64,000 nucleotides of DNA from Manduca sexta. Taxonomy: Eukaryota; Arthropoda; Insecta; Lepidoptera; Sphingidae. Positions 11,184 through 21,810 of the stretch are shown one piece after another. The position numbers and the translations under genes were made by a program. The notes beneath the pieces are model-generated. The model had not been told where the DNA came from and did no database searches. It saw only the letters and a program-made list of their open reading frames with translations. Position 1 is the first letter of the stretch, and the number at the start of each line of letters is the position of its first letter. The stretch spans positions 1,736,001 through 1,800,000 of the forward strand of contig NC_051124.1 in the NCBI RefSeq assembly GCF_014839805.1, written 5' to 3'.

Positions 11184-11578
11184 CAGGGACATTTTGTTTG
11201 ACATTGCATTTCTAATGAAACCATATAGTTACCTACTTTAAAATAACACTTTACAATACGTTACTTGAGCCGTAGATGTAGACAAAAAGTGTAGGTTACG
11301 AACAAAGTAAATATTAATAAAAAGTAATTTTAATTTTACGCGACCTAATGCCACTACTATTACTCCAAGAGAATTGTCGCAGCAGCAAACATACTTTCAG
11401 TCAGAAATACACTTACGCACACGCCATGTTCGCATTAAACTGCGAAATGATCAAAGAACTAAAACCAGGATTTTTGGTGAAAATATTCATTATTAATGGA
11501 TGGTTTTTGGCACAATTTCAGCAAAGGTGAAGACGAGCATGTGGTTTCATTTAGTAACACAATGTCCAAATGACCCTG
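11184..11578. mobile_element. MITE-E, TA-flanked, copy 1
   Basis: A 395-bp element with TA on both sides (11182-11183 and 11579-11580). Terminal inverted repeats run from CAGGGACATTTTG... TTTCTAATGAAACC at the left to GGTTTCATTTAGTAAC...ATGACCCTG at the right. It shares interior blocks with copies at 22.4, 30.3 and 46.8 kb, such as TCAGTCAGAAATACACT and CTAAAACCAG. TA duplication suggests a Tc1/mariner-like mobiliser; no transposase is present. The 60-codon frame at 11348-11530 is internal to it. Confidence 0.8.
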
Positions 11579-11916
11579 TAAGTTTTGTTATGATTTTGCA
11601 CAAAGATATAAACAGGCTATAGACACCCGTTACTGTACCTTATCTTTTGCAAAAAAACATGTTTCCTCAAATAAACTGGAACATGGCAGAGATAACTGTT
11701 CGTCCCGCATGGCATTACCCCGGATTCTAATCGCGGGTAACGGTACTCGATCTAGACTGAAAACATGTTTATTACCTAATCTGAATTTCAGGCCGGTTAC
11801 ATTACCATTCTGTTGTTTTCTAGTGTTGTTTTGTGACAATTTTCATACACTTTTATGATACTATAATACAGATATAGTAATGTATAAATGTTACTTTCGC
11901 CTCGTAAAACATTTAT
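11579..11916. other. Unannotated DNA
   Basis: Nothing recognised apart from a possible degraded B-box-like stretch near 11717-11745. The minus-strand 69-codon frame has no domain. Confidence 0.3.
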
Positions 11917-12119
11917 AAAACAAAGTCCCCTTTCTGTCTGTCTGTATAATATTAATTTTCTCATAATTTAACTGAACGGATTTTTATGAAATTTGGTATT
12001 GAAATAGTTCACGACCTGGGAAGGTTGTAGGCTACTTTCTCTCCCGGGAAAATATATAGCGGAACTTTTAACCCGGAAAACTCTATCACGCGGGCGAAGC
12101 CGCGAGCAAAAGCCAGCTT
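11917..12119 (+). repeat. CTGTCTGTCTGT...GCGGGCGAAGCCGCGAGCAA repeat
   Basis: Carries TTTCTGTCTGTCTGTATAAT, AACTGAACGGATTTTTATGA and AATTTGG, then ACGCGGGCGAAGCCGCGAGC. This order is a very common lepidopteran repeat terminus. Related but distinct copies lie at 34.3, 38.2, 47.8 and 61.5 kb. The parent family is unknown to me. Confidence 0.7.
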
Positions 12120-12446
12120 GGTATAAAAATAATTGTGTAATCTTGATAAAATCGTGTTCTAGACAAAGTTTGGTTCAACTGCCAATACATGCATTTTGCG
12201 GTCGGCTTAGTTTATTTTTCAAGCCAACTTGAAGTCAAACAACTTTAGGCATAATAAGAAGCTTTAACATAAATAAGAAGGACTATTTTTGCGCTTTAAT
12301 CCATAATATCCCCTATTGGTATTAATATAAAAATCATATTATTATTGTTCTATACGCCATAAAGTCCTCTAGCAAAGATATGTTCAATACAATCTATATG
12401 GCATCGGTCATAGATAGGTGAATAAGATTCGTCATAACGCCCATAC
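12120..12446. other. Unannotated DNA
   Basis: AT-rich; no gene or repeat recognised. Confidence 0.35.
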
Positions 12447-12616
12447 TGTTTTTTTTAAGGGCACAGCAGTGACCCCACTGCACTTGATGGTAAACGGAGT
12501 GGGGTTTAATAGAATGTTGACCGACGTGAGATGATCGTCCTTGTCAGTCGGGGATTGAACCCGAGACCTCAACACTCCAGTCGCTATGAAAATAACTACG
12601 CCACCGAGACAGGCAC
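12447..12616 (-). repeat. Chimeric SINE: SINE-A-type tRNA head joined to ACCATCAGGTGCAGTG body
   Basis: On the minus strand the copy starts CTGTCTCGGTGGCGTAGTTA (A-box region), has a B box GTCTCGGGTTCAATCCCCGA, and then passes directly into the ACCATCAGGTGCAGTG family 3' body: CACGTCGGTCAACATTCTAT, AACCCCACTCCGTTTACC, GTGCAGTGGGGTCACTGC. A second head-plus-body copy is at 61971-62263. The 75-codon minus-strand frame at 12432-12659 is made of this element. Confidence 0.75.
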
Positions 12617-12735
12617 CAATACAAGTACAATGGCCACTAAATCTTCTCAAATTGATCATTACAAGTATTATTTACATTTCTGATACATTACTAATGACAG
12701 ACTACACACTTTTTATGATATTTGCATACAAATTC

Positions 12736-12756
12736 TTGCGCATCAATCATGCGCAA
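12736..12756. repeat. Short perfect hairpin
   Basis: TTGCGCAT and ATGCGCAA flank a 5-base loop. Small and possibly fortuitous. Confidence 0.4.
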
Positions 12757-12915
12757 ATAAAGGAAGCCAGTTTAATCAGAAACCATAAAAGCGGCTAAAA
12801 TCGGACACTATTTGCACACAAAAAATAGCATACGTTTACGGCTATATCGCTGAAGTCGTGGCAGACGTTAAGTGCATCCATTTTATTTCACGAACTTACA
12901 GCAATAACATTATTA

Positions 12916-12992
12916 TACCTGATGGTAAGTGGAGCGAGGTCCAAATAACATGGTGACTGACGGTAGTTATTCATCCCTCGCCAGTCCACACA
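12916..12992 (-). repeat. ACCATCAGGTGCAGTG family fragment
   Basis: ACCTGATGGTAAGTGGAGCG plus a GTGACTGACGG...TCATCCCTCGCCAGTC block match the reverse complement of the family 3' half. Confidence 0.6.
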
Positions 12993-13027
12993 ACAATGCT
13001 TTGAAATGATAGGTCTATCGTCAGTAA

Positions 13028-13336
13028 CGGGCCGTTCAAGTATTACGTAACGCAATTTGCAGGGCAGAAGGGTCTTGTAAAACGTTACGATGCGTTACAG
13101 GCGCGGGAGGGGAGTTCGTAACACGTTATGTAACATTGTATTTTTTATTTAAAATAATAACAAAAGTATTTTAGCGATTGTTCGGTACTTTGAGAAAAAA
13201 AATTTTTTAGAGTTATATAACTTTTTGAGGGACGGCGGGGGCGTACAGGCAAACGTTACGACTCGTTACATGAGGTAGTGGGGGGGACAAAAATCTTCAA
13301 AAATTGCGTTACGTAATACTTAAACTGCTCCTAAGA
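13028..13336. mobile_element. MITE-like element ending in CGTTCAAGTATTACGTAACG
   Basis: GTTCAAGTATTACGTAACGC with AATTT at the left is matched in reverse complement at the right by GTTTAAGTATTACGTAACGC with AATTT, about 260 bp apart. Both subterminal regions also hold GTTACGA/GTAACG motifs and G-rich blocks (GCGCGGGAGGGG; GACGGCGGGGGCG). I found no clean target duplication, so exact ends and superfamily are open. Sequences of this end type recur in insect genomes. Confidence 0.6.
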
Positions 13337-15145
13337 TCTAATCCGAGATATCTTTTCAAAAATCTGCTTTAAACTGAATTTAAAATGCAAATGGCCCGTT
13401 TATAAACACATCAATTACTTCTAAATCAGAGATAAAAATATTTAATTACTTATCGTAGTTCAAACACGATTTGTAAACCATCTGTCGGACTTGACTTGAT
13501 CAGGTAAAAAATCTCAAGCTGGCGAGCGTGGCAGATGCACGGGCAGGTGTGAGGCGATTGTCTTGTCCGATGTTACGGTATAATGGTACATTGTCAAGTT
13601 TATAGACTTCTTTGGGCTGTGCTGACCGAATATGTGGTGAAATGTTTGGTAAAAATCGTTAAAAGCTTGGCCTTATTATTTAATTTTATTTGAGACAACA
13701 AACAATTGTGTAATGAGACTGAATGAAAACAATAGTATCGAAATATGACAAGCATTATCCACTGAGTAATAAAAATATTATGCGTGACTTTTGTCGTGTT
13801 TCGTATTTAATATGAAATATATAAAAAAAAATATATAACTTTTAGGCGTGACTTGTCGTCAAACCCTAAACTTTTTTCTAATAATTAGAAAGAGGAAAAA
13901 ATCTACTCACCTTGGCTGGAATCAAAGTTAAAAATGTTCTTTTTACAATTGCCTCTAACCAAAAACTCAAAAAAAGATTCCAAAAATATCCGCTAATAAG
14001 GTATAATGCACCGTCCAAAGCAAACGTCTGAACAATTAAACCACGTCCAAGTTAACTTAAAATAGACTTGAAACGGACAATTCCATTCTCTTGCACTTAA
14101 CTCCCAAACTCCGTAACAAGTTTACGAGATGTCGACGTACTGCACGCAGTATTATTAAGAACAGTATGGTAACGTAACATTTTTCAATTTTCGAATGATA
14201 GAATCGATCTTATTAGAACCTAACCGAATACAAAAGTGAAACAATTAAATGAAACAATTAAAATTTTGTTCCTGGAGCTGTAATTTGTAATTTATTCGAG
14301 TTGTATTTTACCAATTGCAGTACCCAAGTGAGCTAATTGATTAATAGTCTTTGTCCAACAAAACCCAAAAAAAAATCAACTTCTAATATAACGCTGTGGT
14401 AACACAGTAGCTCTTGTTTTAAACTAGTTTACAAACATAAACCAATCTTGACCTTAACAGTAGTTGAAGCACTAAAGGTCAATTTTTATCCGTTACAAGT
14501 CAGTTACAATAAACAATAAGGTAACATTACTTTGTTGCGTTAAACAAAAGTATTTTTTGTAGAAAGCGATACAAAGAACCGAGTAAACATTCATGGCCGA
14601 AACGCTTCTAGGAATTCGAAATCTTGTTCACGACCTTGATGACCGAGTTTGATTCTGTGTCCGAAAGTATTAACTTATAAAAAATATCCCATTTTGTATT
14701 TTCGGAGACAAAAAGTTTGTATTTTTTTGGACTTTGTCTATATTTTCGAATTTTATTTAAATTATACAGCGGTATCTGTTTTTCTTTTTGCAATCATCCA
14801 AAGGTGTGCACAACTTTTAAATTTATGATATTAGTAAGATTATAAGGCTAAGATTAAATATACCGTACTGTTCTACCCACATCTAGCTGAAGGGAAACAC
14901 TATAACAAACTTGTGTCGGCCCCTCAGCGGCGCTGTCGTGATGATAGAGACGTGAACGGATTACAGGCTTAAAATATAGTGAGATTACGTCTAACTAAAC
15001 GACTACGCTGTTAGTTTATTGTTCACTTTGTGTGCTAAGTTCCGTTTGACAGGGTTGGTAGTAATTTAACAAGAACGAATGAATGAATGACTAAATAACA
15101 TTTATAAAGAAGTGGAAGTAAGAGATTATGCAGTGGCAATCCATA
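13337..15145. other. Unannotated DNA
   Basis: AT-rich unique-looking DNA. Slightly GC-richer stretches lie at 13485-13600 and 14900-15060, and a GAATGAATGAATGA tract at 15075-15089. No gene supported. Confidence 0.35.
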
Positions 15146-15183
15146 GTTTCTGGCTACCCCTCTGGGATACAAGTGTGATATGT
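15146..15183 (+). repeat. SINE-A 3' tail fragment
   Basis: TCTGGCTACCCCTCTGGGAT followed by ACAAGTGTGATATGTG is a diverged form of the SINE-A end CTGCATACCCCTTCGGGGAT / AAAGGCGTGATGT. Confidence 0.45.
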
Positions 15184-15569
15184 GTAATTCCAAGTTCTGA
15201 GTAGTTTTTAGAGTTTTTTCTACAGACCAAACATGGTTCTTATCATCATATGAGCCACATTACGTCTCGCAATGCAGTTGTATAAAAAACATGTAATGAA
15301 AAACCTTTTTCTTTTAGGTCGTAAGCCCCTACTTTGATCTAAAGCATGAAATTAACATATTGTCCATATGCAAACTGCGTTATTTGAACCTGTCAAAATG
15401 ATGTAACCAAAATTCTTTTACATAACAAATTACTGTTACAAAACACAAAACCAGTTCTAATTTTTCAAGTTTAAAACCACAGGTGGTCACCATTAAAATG
15501 ATAATAAACATCCCGCCGAGACATCGAGAACACTTTTCAATTATTACAATTTAATTAAAATAATAAATG

Positions 15570-15660
15570 CGGCAGGTGGCAGCCCTGCGGTAAATCACGG
15601 CCGTGCGCCGGCGCAGCCGTTGTGTGTCCAACGCAGTGCACACCTGTCACACTGTTAGTT
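15570..15660. other. Small GC-rich island
   Basis: A local run of CpG and GpC (GGCCGTGCGCCGGCGCAGCC and neighbours) in AT-rich surroundings. No reading frame or element recognised. It could be a regulatory block or an old GC-rich repeat. Confidence 0.3.
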
Positions 15661-16498
15661 GTTACACTGTTCTTGTCTTTCCTTTATCTTGTTTTCTAGA
15701 ATCTAGAGTATATTTTGAAGTCTATTATTATCTTAAATTAAATACGCGGATATAATTAATTTACAATGAATTATTTTGTATTAAAGGATTATAATATTAA
15801 GTCATAGATAAAACAACATACCTATTATATATGGGTGTTAATAAAAGAAGTGTTGTGTTTAGATTGTATCTAATTAATTTCAACTTTGTTTCAGGTAATT
15901 TTTTATTTTCTTCAGAAATGTAAGTCGATTATTACCAGTGAAGTGTTACCCCATGCATATCCGCTAAACTACTTTGAGCAAAGGTAAAGTTAATAATAAA
16001 CTAATAAACTTCCTACTAAGATAAGGTACTCAACTTTTAATCACACAATACCAAATCTTGGAACAAACATTTGCCCCAATCGGACTTGAATTCACTTCCC
16101 AACATTTCACTATAGGCTAAGAAATTAAACCATTTTGGTGGTCCTATAAAATTTACGACATGCATATGTTAACGCTATATTAAAAGGGTACAAGGTTGAC
16201 ATAAAAGATAAACTTCACGTGTCTGAGTCTGATTTATAACTTTTTTGATCTGTAAATATTGTATGACAAGTATGGGGGAAGTTGTTTGTTTATTATTTGT
16301 TAACGAGGGCGGTAGATTGTTTACGCATAGACATGTTTAACACTTTTTATAAAGAGGATGAGGTTTGTCACCTGTTAGGGTGTGAATACCTCCCCGTGAA
16401 CACCGACGATATGCTAATATATAAAAACTTTTTAATGAAATATTAAACCGCCTTAAAGAACTACTAAAACCCAAAAAAAAATTTAATATTACCTATAT
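15661..16498. other. Unannotated DNA
   Basis: AT-rich, no recognised gene, RNA or intact repeat. Confidence 0.35.
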
Positions 16499-16580
16499 AC
16501 TTGTTAGTTAGGTAGTAGAGGAGGCGCGTGCCCAACAGTGGGACAGTATATAATACAGGGCTGATGATGATGATGATGAT
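16499..16580 (+). repeat. SINE-B 3' end with (GAT) tail
   Basis: GGTAGTAGAGGAGGCGCGTG, CCCAACAGTGGGACAGTATA and ATACAGGGCT are followed by (GAT) repeats. The copy is strongly 5' truncated. Short GAT or TGATGA tails are typical of this family in Lepidoptera. Confidence 0.75.
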
Positions 16581-16667
16581 ATACTGGTTACCAATTTTTT
16601 ACTCGGTGATCCTCACTTGATGCCTACGGGAACACATCAGAAGTATCGGCCTTCGAACAAAAAAAAT

Positions 16668-16775
16668 AATTTTAAAAATCGGTCCACAATTGGAGGAGTA
16701 ATCGCGTAAGAAGCACACAAGAAAAAAATATTCGAATTGAGAACCTCCTCCTTTTTATGAAGTTGGTTAAAAACA
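16668..16775 (-). repeat. AACCGACT...GGAGGTTCTCAA repeat end
   Basis: AAATCGGTCC, GCGTAAGAAGCACACAAG, then ATTCGAATTGAGAACCTCCT and TTGGTTAAAAA. The longest of four copies in the window. Confidence 0.6.
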
Positions 16776-17032
16776 GGAATAGATATTTGATTTCCTTTTA
16801 AAAGGTATGACCAAGCGATGTCCTTAGATATTCGGCTTAGTCTAAAAGTGACATCTCTGGACCTTTTGAATTACGTCACACCACCACGATGTTAATAAGC
16901 ATAACGATCAGCAATAAGAACAGAATTATTGTTAGTTTTAAAATTGTTTGAATCACTTCTGTGCAAATCTTAGACAGAGGTCCACAGGCTTTTGTATTTT
17001 TAAAATGCATTTTCCTGTATCACCCAAAGTAG

Positions 17033-17167
17033 AAGGACTGGCGTGTTAGCATAATCGAAATAGGTATACCTGAAGAAGACACTCCCTGGAGGATTTGTCC
17101 ATTCCAGGAGCGACTACATGGTGCTCGTCTGCGGAAACCACGGCTGCTCTCTATCCTGTTCCCCTGA
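17033..17167 (+). other. 44-codon open frame of exon-like composition, unrecognised
   Basis: Between the TAG at 17030-17032 and the TGA at 17165-17167 the frame is open and unusually rich in GC-ending codons for this window. The translation begins KDWRVSIIEIGIPEEDTPWR. I do not recognise the peptide. It could be a fragment of a transposable-element ORF, a small terminal exon (the upstream TAG could be a splice acceptor after a weak pyrimidine tract), or chance. Confidence 0.2.
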
Positions 17168-17299
17168 CGTCATATTCTGCGGTGTAGATTCTGTCGCCTT
17201 CTAAAACACACCATGCATAATGCTATAACTAAAGTGATCTTACGTGATAACAATTTCGTGGGATTTTCAGCATTACAGCGTTCAGATTTCGGACAACTA

Positions 17300-17385
17300 T
17301 ATAAAGATTGAAAGTGAAGGAAAACATCGTGAAGAAACCTGTACTTATATCTAAGAAGTTTTCTGTAGAAATTTTGAGTCTATAT
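17300..17385 (+). repeat. SINE-B internal fragment
   Basis: GTGAAGGAAAACATCGTGAA, GAAACCTG and ATATCTAAGAAGTTTTCTGT match the core of SINE-B (compare 21225-21285). Confidence 0.6.
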
Positions 17386-17518
17386 TACCTGATTTATGAG
17401 ACATTATATTAGGATTATGACGACGGGTTACTAATATGTATGTTACTAAGCCTTCTATTTTTAAGTCTATCATAATACTATCTCTTATAGTCTGTATTTC
17501 AGTAGCCTTTTGCTTCAA

Positions 17519-17743
17519 GCTTTTATCCTCGAAGAGGTAGGCAGGTGTGCAACCGACCACATTTCATGTGTGTTCAGTGTGTTCCGTCTCAGGATAGGAG
17601 ACCGACCTATCGAAATATCGAACACAAATTTCAGTTTCCGGGCTGCTAAAAAAACTCTAAATCACTACCCAACCCGGATTAGAACCCAAGTCCTCCGAGC
17701 TATGTCGTGCCGCGCGATATAACTACAACCAGGCAGCCACTAA
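17519..17743 (-). repeat. SINE-A copy, diverged
   Basis: Minus strand: GGCTGCCTGGTTGTAGTTAT head, GGACTTGGGTTCTAATCCGG B box, then body relatives of GTGTTCGATATTTCGATAGG and the CTGCCTACCTCTTCGAGG tail. The two overlapping frames at 17351-17560 and 17510-17722 are fragments of this repeat. Confidence 0.7.
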
Positions 17744-18854
17744 CTTGATACGTATTTATAATATTTAAATCGAAAACTGTTTTCGAACAATAAAGTACAA
17801 TCAGTGACCGTATCCGTTATAATTATACGTGAATCACCATAATTGCCGAAATGAACACTCAGTTAATATATGTAAATAATAGCTTGATTTAGTTACCAAA
17901 ATATAACTGTTTTTAGTCTACTAATTACTTTCCAAATCACTGCTTTTATGTTATAAAGCAATATTTCTAGAATGATTTGAAACATTTCTAGCTCACAACA
18001 TGTTGACGTTTGAGACGCAAACATATGTAAGCGACATAAAATAATTTATATAAATATTTGGAATCGCCAGATTTTTCTGCGTTGTTTGATCTAGGTTTAA
18101 GTAAGGTCTAGGATAAAGTAAAAAAATTGATTATTATCAATTTTCTTATTAAAATCAAAACTTTAAAAAACTACTCAAAAATTTACTAATTGTCACTTAG
18201 ATATGATTGCCTATCAAGCGCCAATATGTACACCATAGTCAGTCAGAGAATATCTTAGATATAGAAACAGCTAAATAGTTTGTTTTAGGCGCATAACATG
18301 TCCTTTATTGACATAAAATAGTATACTTTTACGCCGGGAAAGTTCAAAATAAAATATTTTATCATGTTACATTAATTCCAACGTGTTACTGAAATAAGTA
18401 ATATCTCTAAGCTGATACAAGGGGATAAAAAAAACAATATGTGTTATCTGGCCTTTAAGCTTTCACGATAAAGCTCTAATTGAAGCTATACACGCAGTTA
18501 TTCTAACAAAAAAGCCCGACGTCAAAAAATTAAAAACTTAATTAACAGCCAAGACAATATAATTACAAATTCGGTTCCTCCGAATCCAGCAAATAAAGAA
18601 ACAGTTAATATCCTGTCCGTCATTTCCAAAAAACTGCATACATAATTCAAAATGATCGACGTGTGTCAATATCAAAGGAGAATAAGCTTTCTTATCTGGA
18701 TATCAGAGTTGATATTGCGTAGTTTAATTAGCTACGCAGATGTATTTTGCACCTGTTACCAACCGGATTCAGGTACTGTTGTGTCAGAATTTATAATACC
18801 TCCTCTCTATTTATGTGCTCTTGGTATCTTAGTATGGGTTTCGAATGACGAATT
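17744..18854. other. Unannotated AT-rich DNA
   Basis: No gene or repeat recognised. Confidence 0.35.
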
Positions 18855-19054
18855 GCCTTCGGTCGTAGCTTTATTAGTACGACTGCAGTGCTGAAATCGT
18901 GGTTTCGATCCTTGAATAAACTGATAAGGAGTTCTATATTCATATCAGCCCAGAGTCTGGAATTTGTGCCTGATATGGCGATAGGCTCGCTCTATCACAT
19001 CAAGAGACGGAGTACACTCTACCTACTCCTTGGAGGATGAAATCGTAAATGTGT
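18855..19054 (+). repeat. SINE-A copy
   Basis: Head GCCTTCGGTCGTAGCTTTAT, B box GTGGTTTCGATCCTTGAA, body CAGCCCAGAGTCTGGAATTT and CTGATATGGCGATAGGCTCG, tail CTACTCCTTGGAGGATGAAA. Slightly truncated internally compared with 38729-38981. Confidence 0.75.
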
Positions 19055-19845
19055 GTCAAAAAATATTACGCAATACCTACCATTCTCCGTTGAACAGGAT
19101 AACGTTTACACGAGAAGGTTGATACTATCGTAAAATATAAAATTATGACTACCTTTTTGAGGCAGTTGGCATTATGCATCGAATAGGAGTTTTGCAATAA
19201 AACTCAAGGCAGGGTCCTAACTGCGCACAAAACATACGTTACTCTTAAATAATATGAATACAAAATTTTCGTTTTTTACAAACTGTTTTCAATGCTTTTT
19301 TTTATTTTATATATCGGTATAAAGAGACGAGCTTACGAGAGCTTACGAGAGAGCAAATCCTCTTTTCAAACAATGAAATGTAGAAGAATTTCTGGATGAA
19401 ATAAAAAATTAAAAAGGCATCTAATTATTACTGCGTTTGTGTAATATTTATAAGTAAGATCCGTGAATTAAAAACAGTGTTATTTAAACGATAGAACACC
19501 ATATTTCCATCTCTTATCATAGACAAAAGCTTTTAATCCCGTATCCGCAGACGACCTTAACAAACCAGTATCCTGTTCCCAATTTGCGTCTGCTTCAGTG
19601 CTATGCCATCTACCTTGAGTCAGTTGATCTGTATGCATAAATTATACCAGATATAACAGCAATTATATTCATATGAGTCCAAGACCAACAAATTTTATGG
19701 TTTTGTTTATATTTTTGATATGCAAAAATAAGTTTATATTAAATTGTACTTTATGCTTTTGTTTATAGCTTATTTCTTTGCTTAAGAGCTCTATTTTCAT
19801 TAATTAGTTAGTGATTAATGCGACCATGTCTTTCAAGTTAAGCTC
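19055..19845. other. Unannotated DNA
   Basis: AT-rich. A 10-bp tandem duplication, GAGCTTACGA, lies near 19328-19348. No gene recognised. Confidence 0.35.
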
Positions 19846-19884
19846 TCAGTAGTAGAGCAGGTCCGTGCCAAGTGGGTCAGTATA
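19846..19884 (+). repeat. SINE-B 3' fragment abutting SINE-C
   Basis: AGTAGTAGAGCAGGTCCGTG and CCAAGTGGGTCAGTATATAA are a mutated SINE-B tail. The next element starts within a few bases, so one inserted at the end of the other. Confidence 0.55.
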
Positions 19885-19888
19885 TAAA

Positions 19889-20262
19889 ACACTGCCTAGG
19901 TAGCGTAGTTATGATACGGTAAACGAGTAGGACTATGGTGCTGAGGTCCTGGGTTCGAATCTCGAGGCGGACCATAAATTATTGTGACTAGGTTTTACTA
20001 TCTTAAAATTACTCAGTTGCAACTCGGAGTTAGGAAATTGGTGGTCTAATACCCCCGTGCCTCGGAAGCACATAAAGCCGTTGGTCCTGAGCCTGATCTC
20101 TCTCCGGTATTGTCGAATTGCCGTCTTACCGGACAAGAGTGAAGGAACAAAGAGTGCACCAGTATTGCGCACACCCTTGTGCACTTAATATCTCCTGCGT
20201 ACCTGGCTGATCTTCCTTGAGATTGGCCGCCGGACCCGCAATTCGGCTAGATTTCGGCTATT
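19889..20262 (+). repeat. SINE-C copy, full length
   Basis: tRNA-like head CTGCCTAGGTAGCGTAGTTA with B box GTCCTGGGTTCGAATCTCGA. The body contains GTGACTAGGTTTTACTATCT, ACCCCCGTGCCTCGGAAGCA, GCCTGATCTCTCTCCGGTAT and ATTGCGCACACCCTTGTGCA. The tail has GGCTGATCTTCCTTGAGATT and ATTCGGCTAG. The head resembles SINE-A, but the body is unrelated. Further copies are at 31790-31983 and 56284-56745. Confidence 0.8.
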
Positions 20263-21101
20263 CATTAGAATTGAGTGAATTAATAAATATCTTCTAAATT
20301 TCTAGTAACCATTTATCATAATTAATTGTATTATATTTAAATATGTTTAAATTCTATATGTCGGCCTTACAATATGTTAACTAACAAGCGACAAGGCCGC
20401 CACGAGAAAGGCAATTACCTATGTAAAGCGTGAGTGACACGCGGACCTATTATTACTAGCTTATTATGTTATGTAACAGATTGAACAGGGACGGAATTGG
20501 ATGGGTCTCTGGGGGGCACGGGGCCCTAAACTTGATGACTATGTTTTTATGATAAATTAAATAATAGTCTGATCCCTGTATTATATGTATTATTCTTTTT
20601 ATAATGATTTATTAAATCAGATACTAAATAGTAAATATATATCTAACAACAAATCTACCAAAAAATAAAATACGATCACACCTAACACCTAAAATGGTTT
20701 TAAGAACCTATAAAATATAAAATATTTTATGGAATTTTAAAAAAATGCACCTACGTTACATTTTACGAAGCATGTCAAATTATATTTTCACTTTAGACCA
20801 CAATAACTATCAAAATATTTAGTTCCCTGTCGCTCTAAACTAAATGCGGCCCTGAGTCAAATACTGAGTCGATACAGCGACACAATCACGAGATTAATGA
20901 ACCGACTCATTTGTATCATAAGAACATTTTAAATCATATCTAATGTAATAGCCACTTATAACTTATATTAAGTCCAAGTTCATAATACTAGTCTCTTGTG
21001 TGTGAACAAATTACTTCCACTGCTGTATATATTTTTGCTGCCTATATCCAACTACTGTTGAATTTGAGGTTTAAGAATATGACAATATTATGAAGTGAAG
21101 A
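20263..21101. other. Unannotated DNA
   Basis: AT-rich. A GC-rich patch at 20485-20530 (TCTGGGGGGCACGGGGCCCT) may be a decayed repeat. No gene seen. Confidence 0.35.
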
Positions 21102-21402
21102 ATGCAGCGGCGATAGCTGGATGTGGACCGGACTGCCGAGACTAATGTGCGCAGGTTCAAACCCAAGGGCACACACCTCTGACTTTTCTAAATTTATGTG
21201 TGTATTGTGGAATATCGCTTGCTTTAGCGGTGAAGGAAAACATCGTAAGGAAACCTCCATATCTGAGAAGTTCTCCATAAGAATATGAAAGGTATGTGAA
21301 GTTTGCCAACCCACACATATCAACGTAGTGGAATAAGGCCCAAACTCACCCAGTAGTACAGGCGGCTCGTGCCCAGCAGTGGGACAGTATATGAGGTTAC
21401 AG
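21102..21402 (+). repeat. SINE-B copy, full length
   Basis: Head GCAGCGGCGATAGCTGGATG, B-box-like GCAGGTTCAAACCCAAGG, core GGTGAAGGAAAACATCGTAA and GGAAACC, then GGAATAAGGCCCAAACTC and tail CCCAGCAGTGGGACAGTATA. The 125-codon minus-strand frame at 21042-21419, the longest in the window, is the antisense of this SINE and not a gene. Confidence 0.8.
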
Positions 21403-21440
21403 GATGTGAGGCTTAACATGCAAGAAATACTATTAATATT

Positions 21441-21774
21441 GAAATTAAACTAATTTTCGGATTCTATCGCGGTGCTAGTATTTTATTTTCTCTTCAAGAC
21501 ACTGTGAGCTCATTCTGCGTAGATCGGACCACCAACAGCTAAAATAAAAAAAAAAAAAATAAAAAAAAAAATAAAAAAGTTGTATAATTGTAAAATGTAG
21601 GTAGATATTGTAACTTTGACTTTACGGATGAACAACACCTCAGTCCCCCCCGTGACCATGAAGGCTGCAAAGTCTTCGAAACGTCGGGAGAAAATAAAAT
21701 ACTAGCACCGCGATAGAATCCGAAAATTAGTTTAATTTCAATGTCTAACATTCGCGTAAACATAAGAAATCATT
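21441..21774 (+). mobile_element. Penelope-like short retroelement copy 1, with 5' inversion and 14-bp target duplication
   Basis: ATACTATTAATATT flanks the element exactly on both sides (21427-21440 and 21775-21788). The first 52 bp (21441-21492) are the perfect reverse complement of 21688-21739, so part of the 3' end is repeated in inverted orientation at the 5' end. The 3' part holds CCGTGACCATGAAGGCTGCA, AAGTCTTCGAAACGTCGGGA, CCGCGATAGAATCCGAAAAT and CATTCGCGTAAACATAAGAA. GAAACGTCGGGA resembles the hammerhead-ribozyme side of Penelope-like elements; that assignment is inference. An A-rich tract lies at 21541-21576. Confidence 0.65.
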
Positions 21775-21810
21775 ATACTATTAATATTCTTAAAAACGTT
21801 AAAAATATTC

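Noticed and set aside
21042..21419. Longest Met-start frame, 125 codons on the minus strand
   Set aside because: It is the antisense of a full-length SINE-B copy; its composition follows the SINE.
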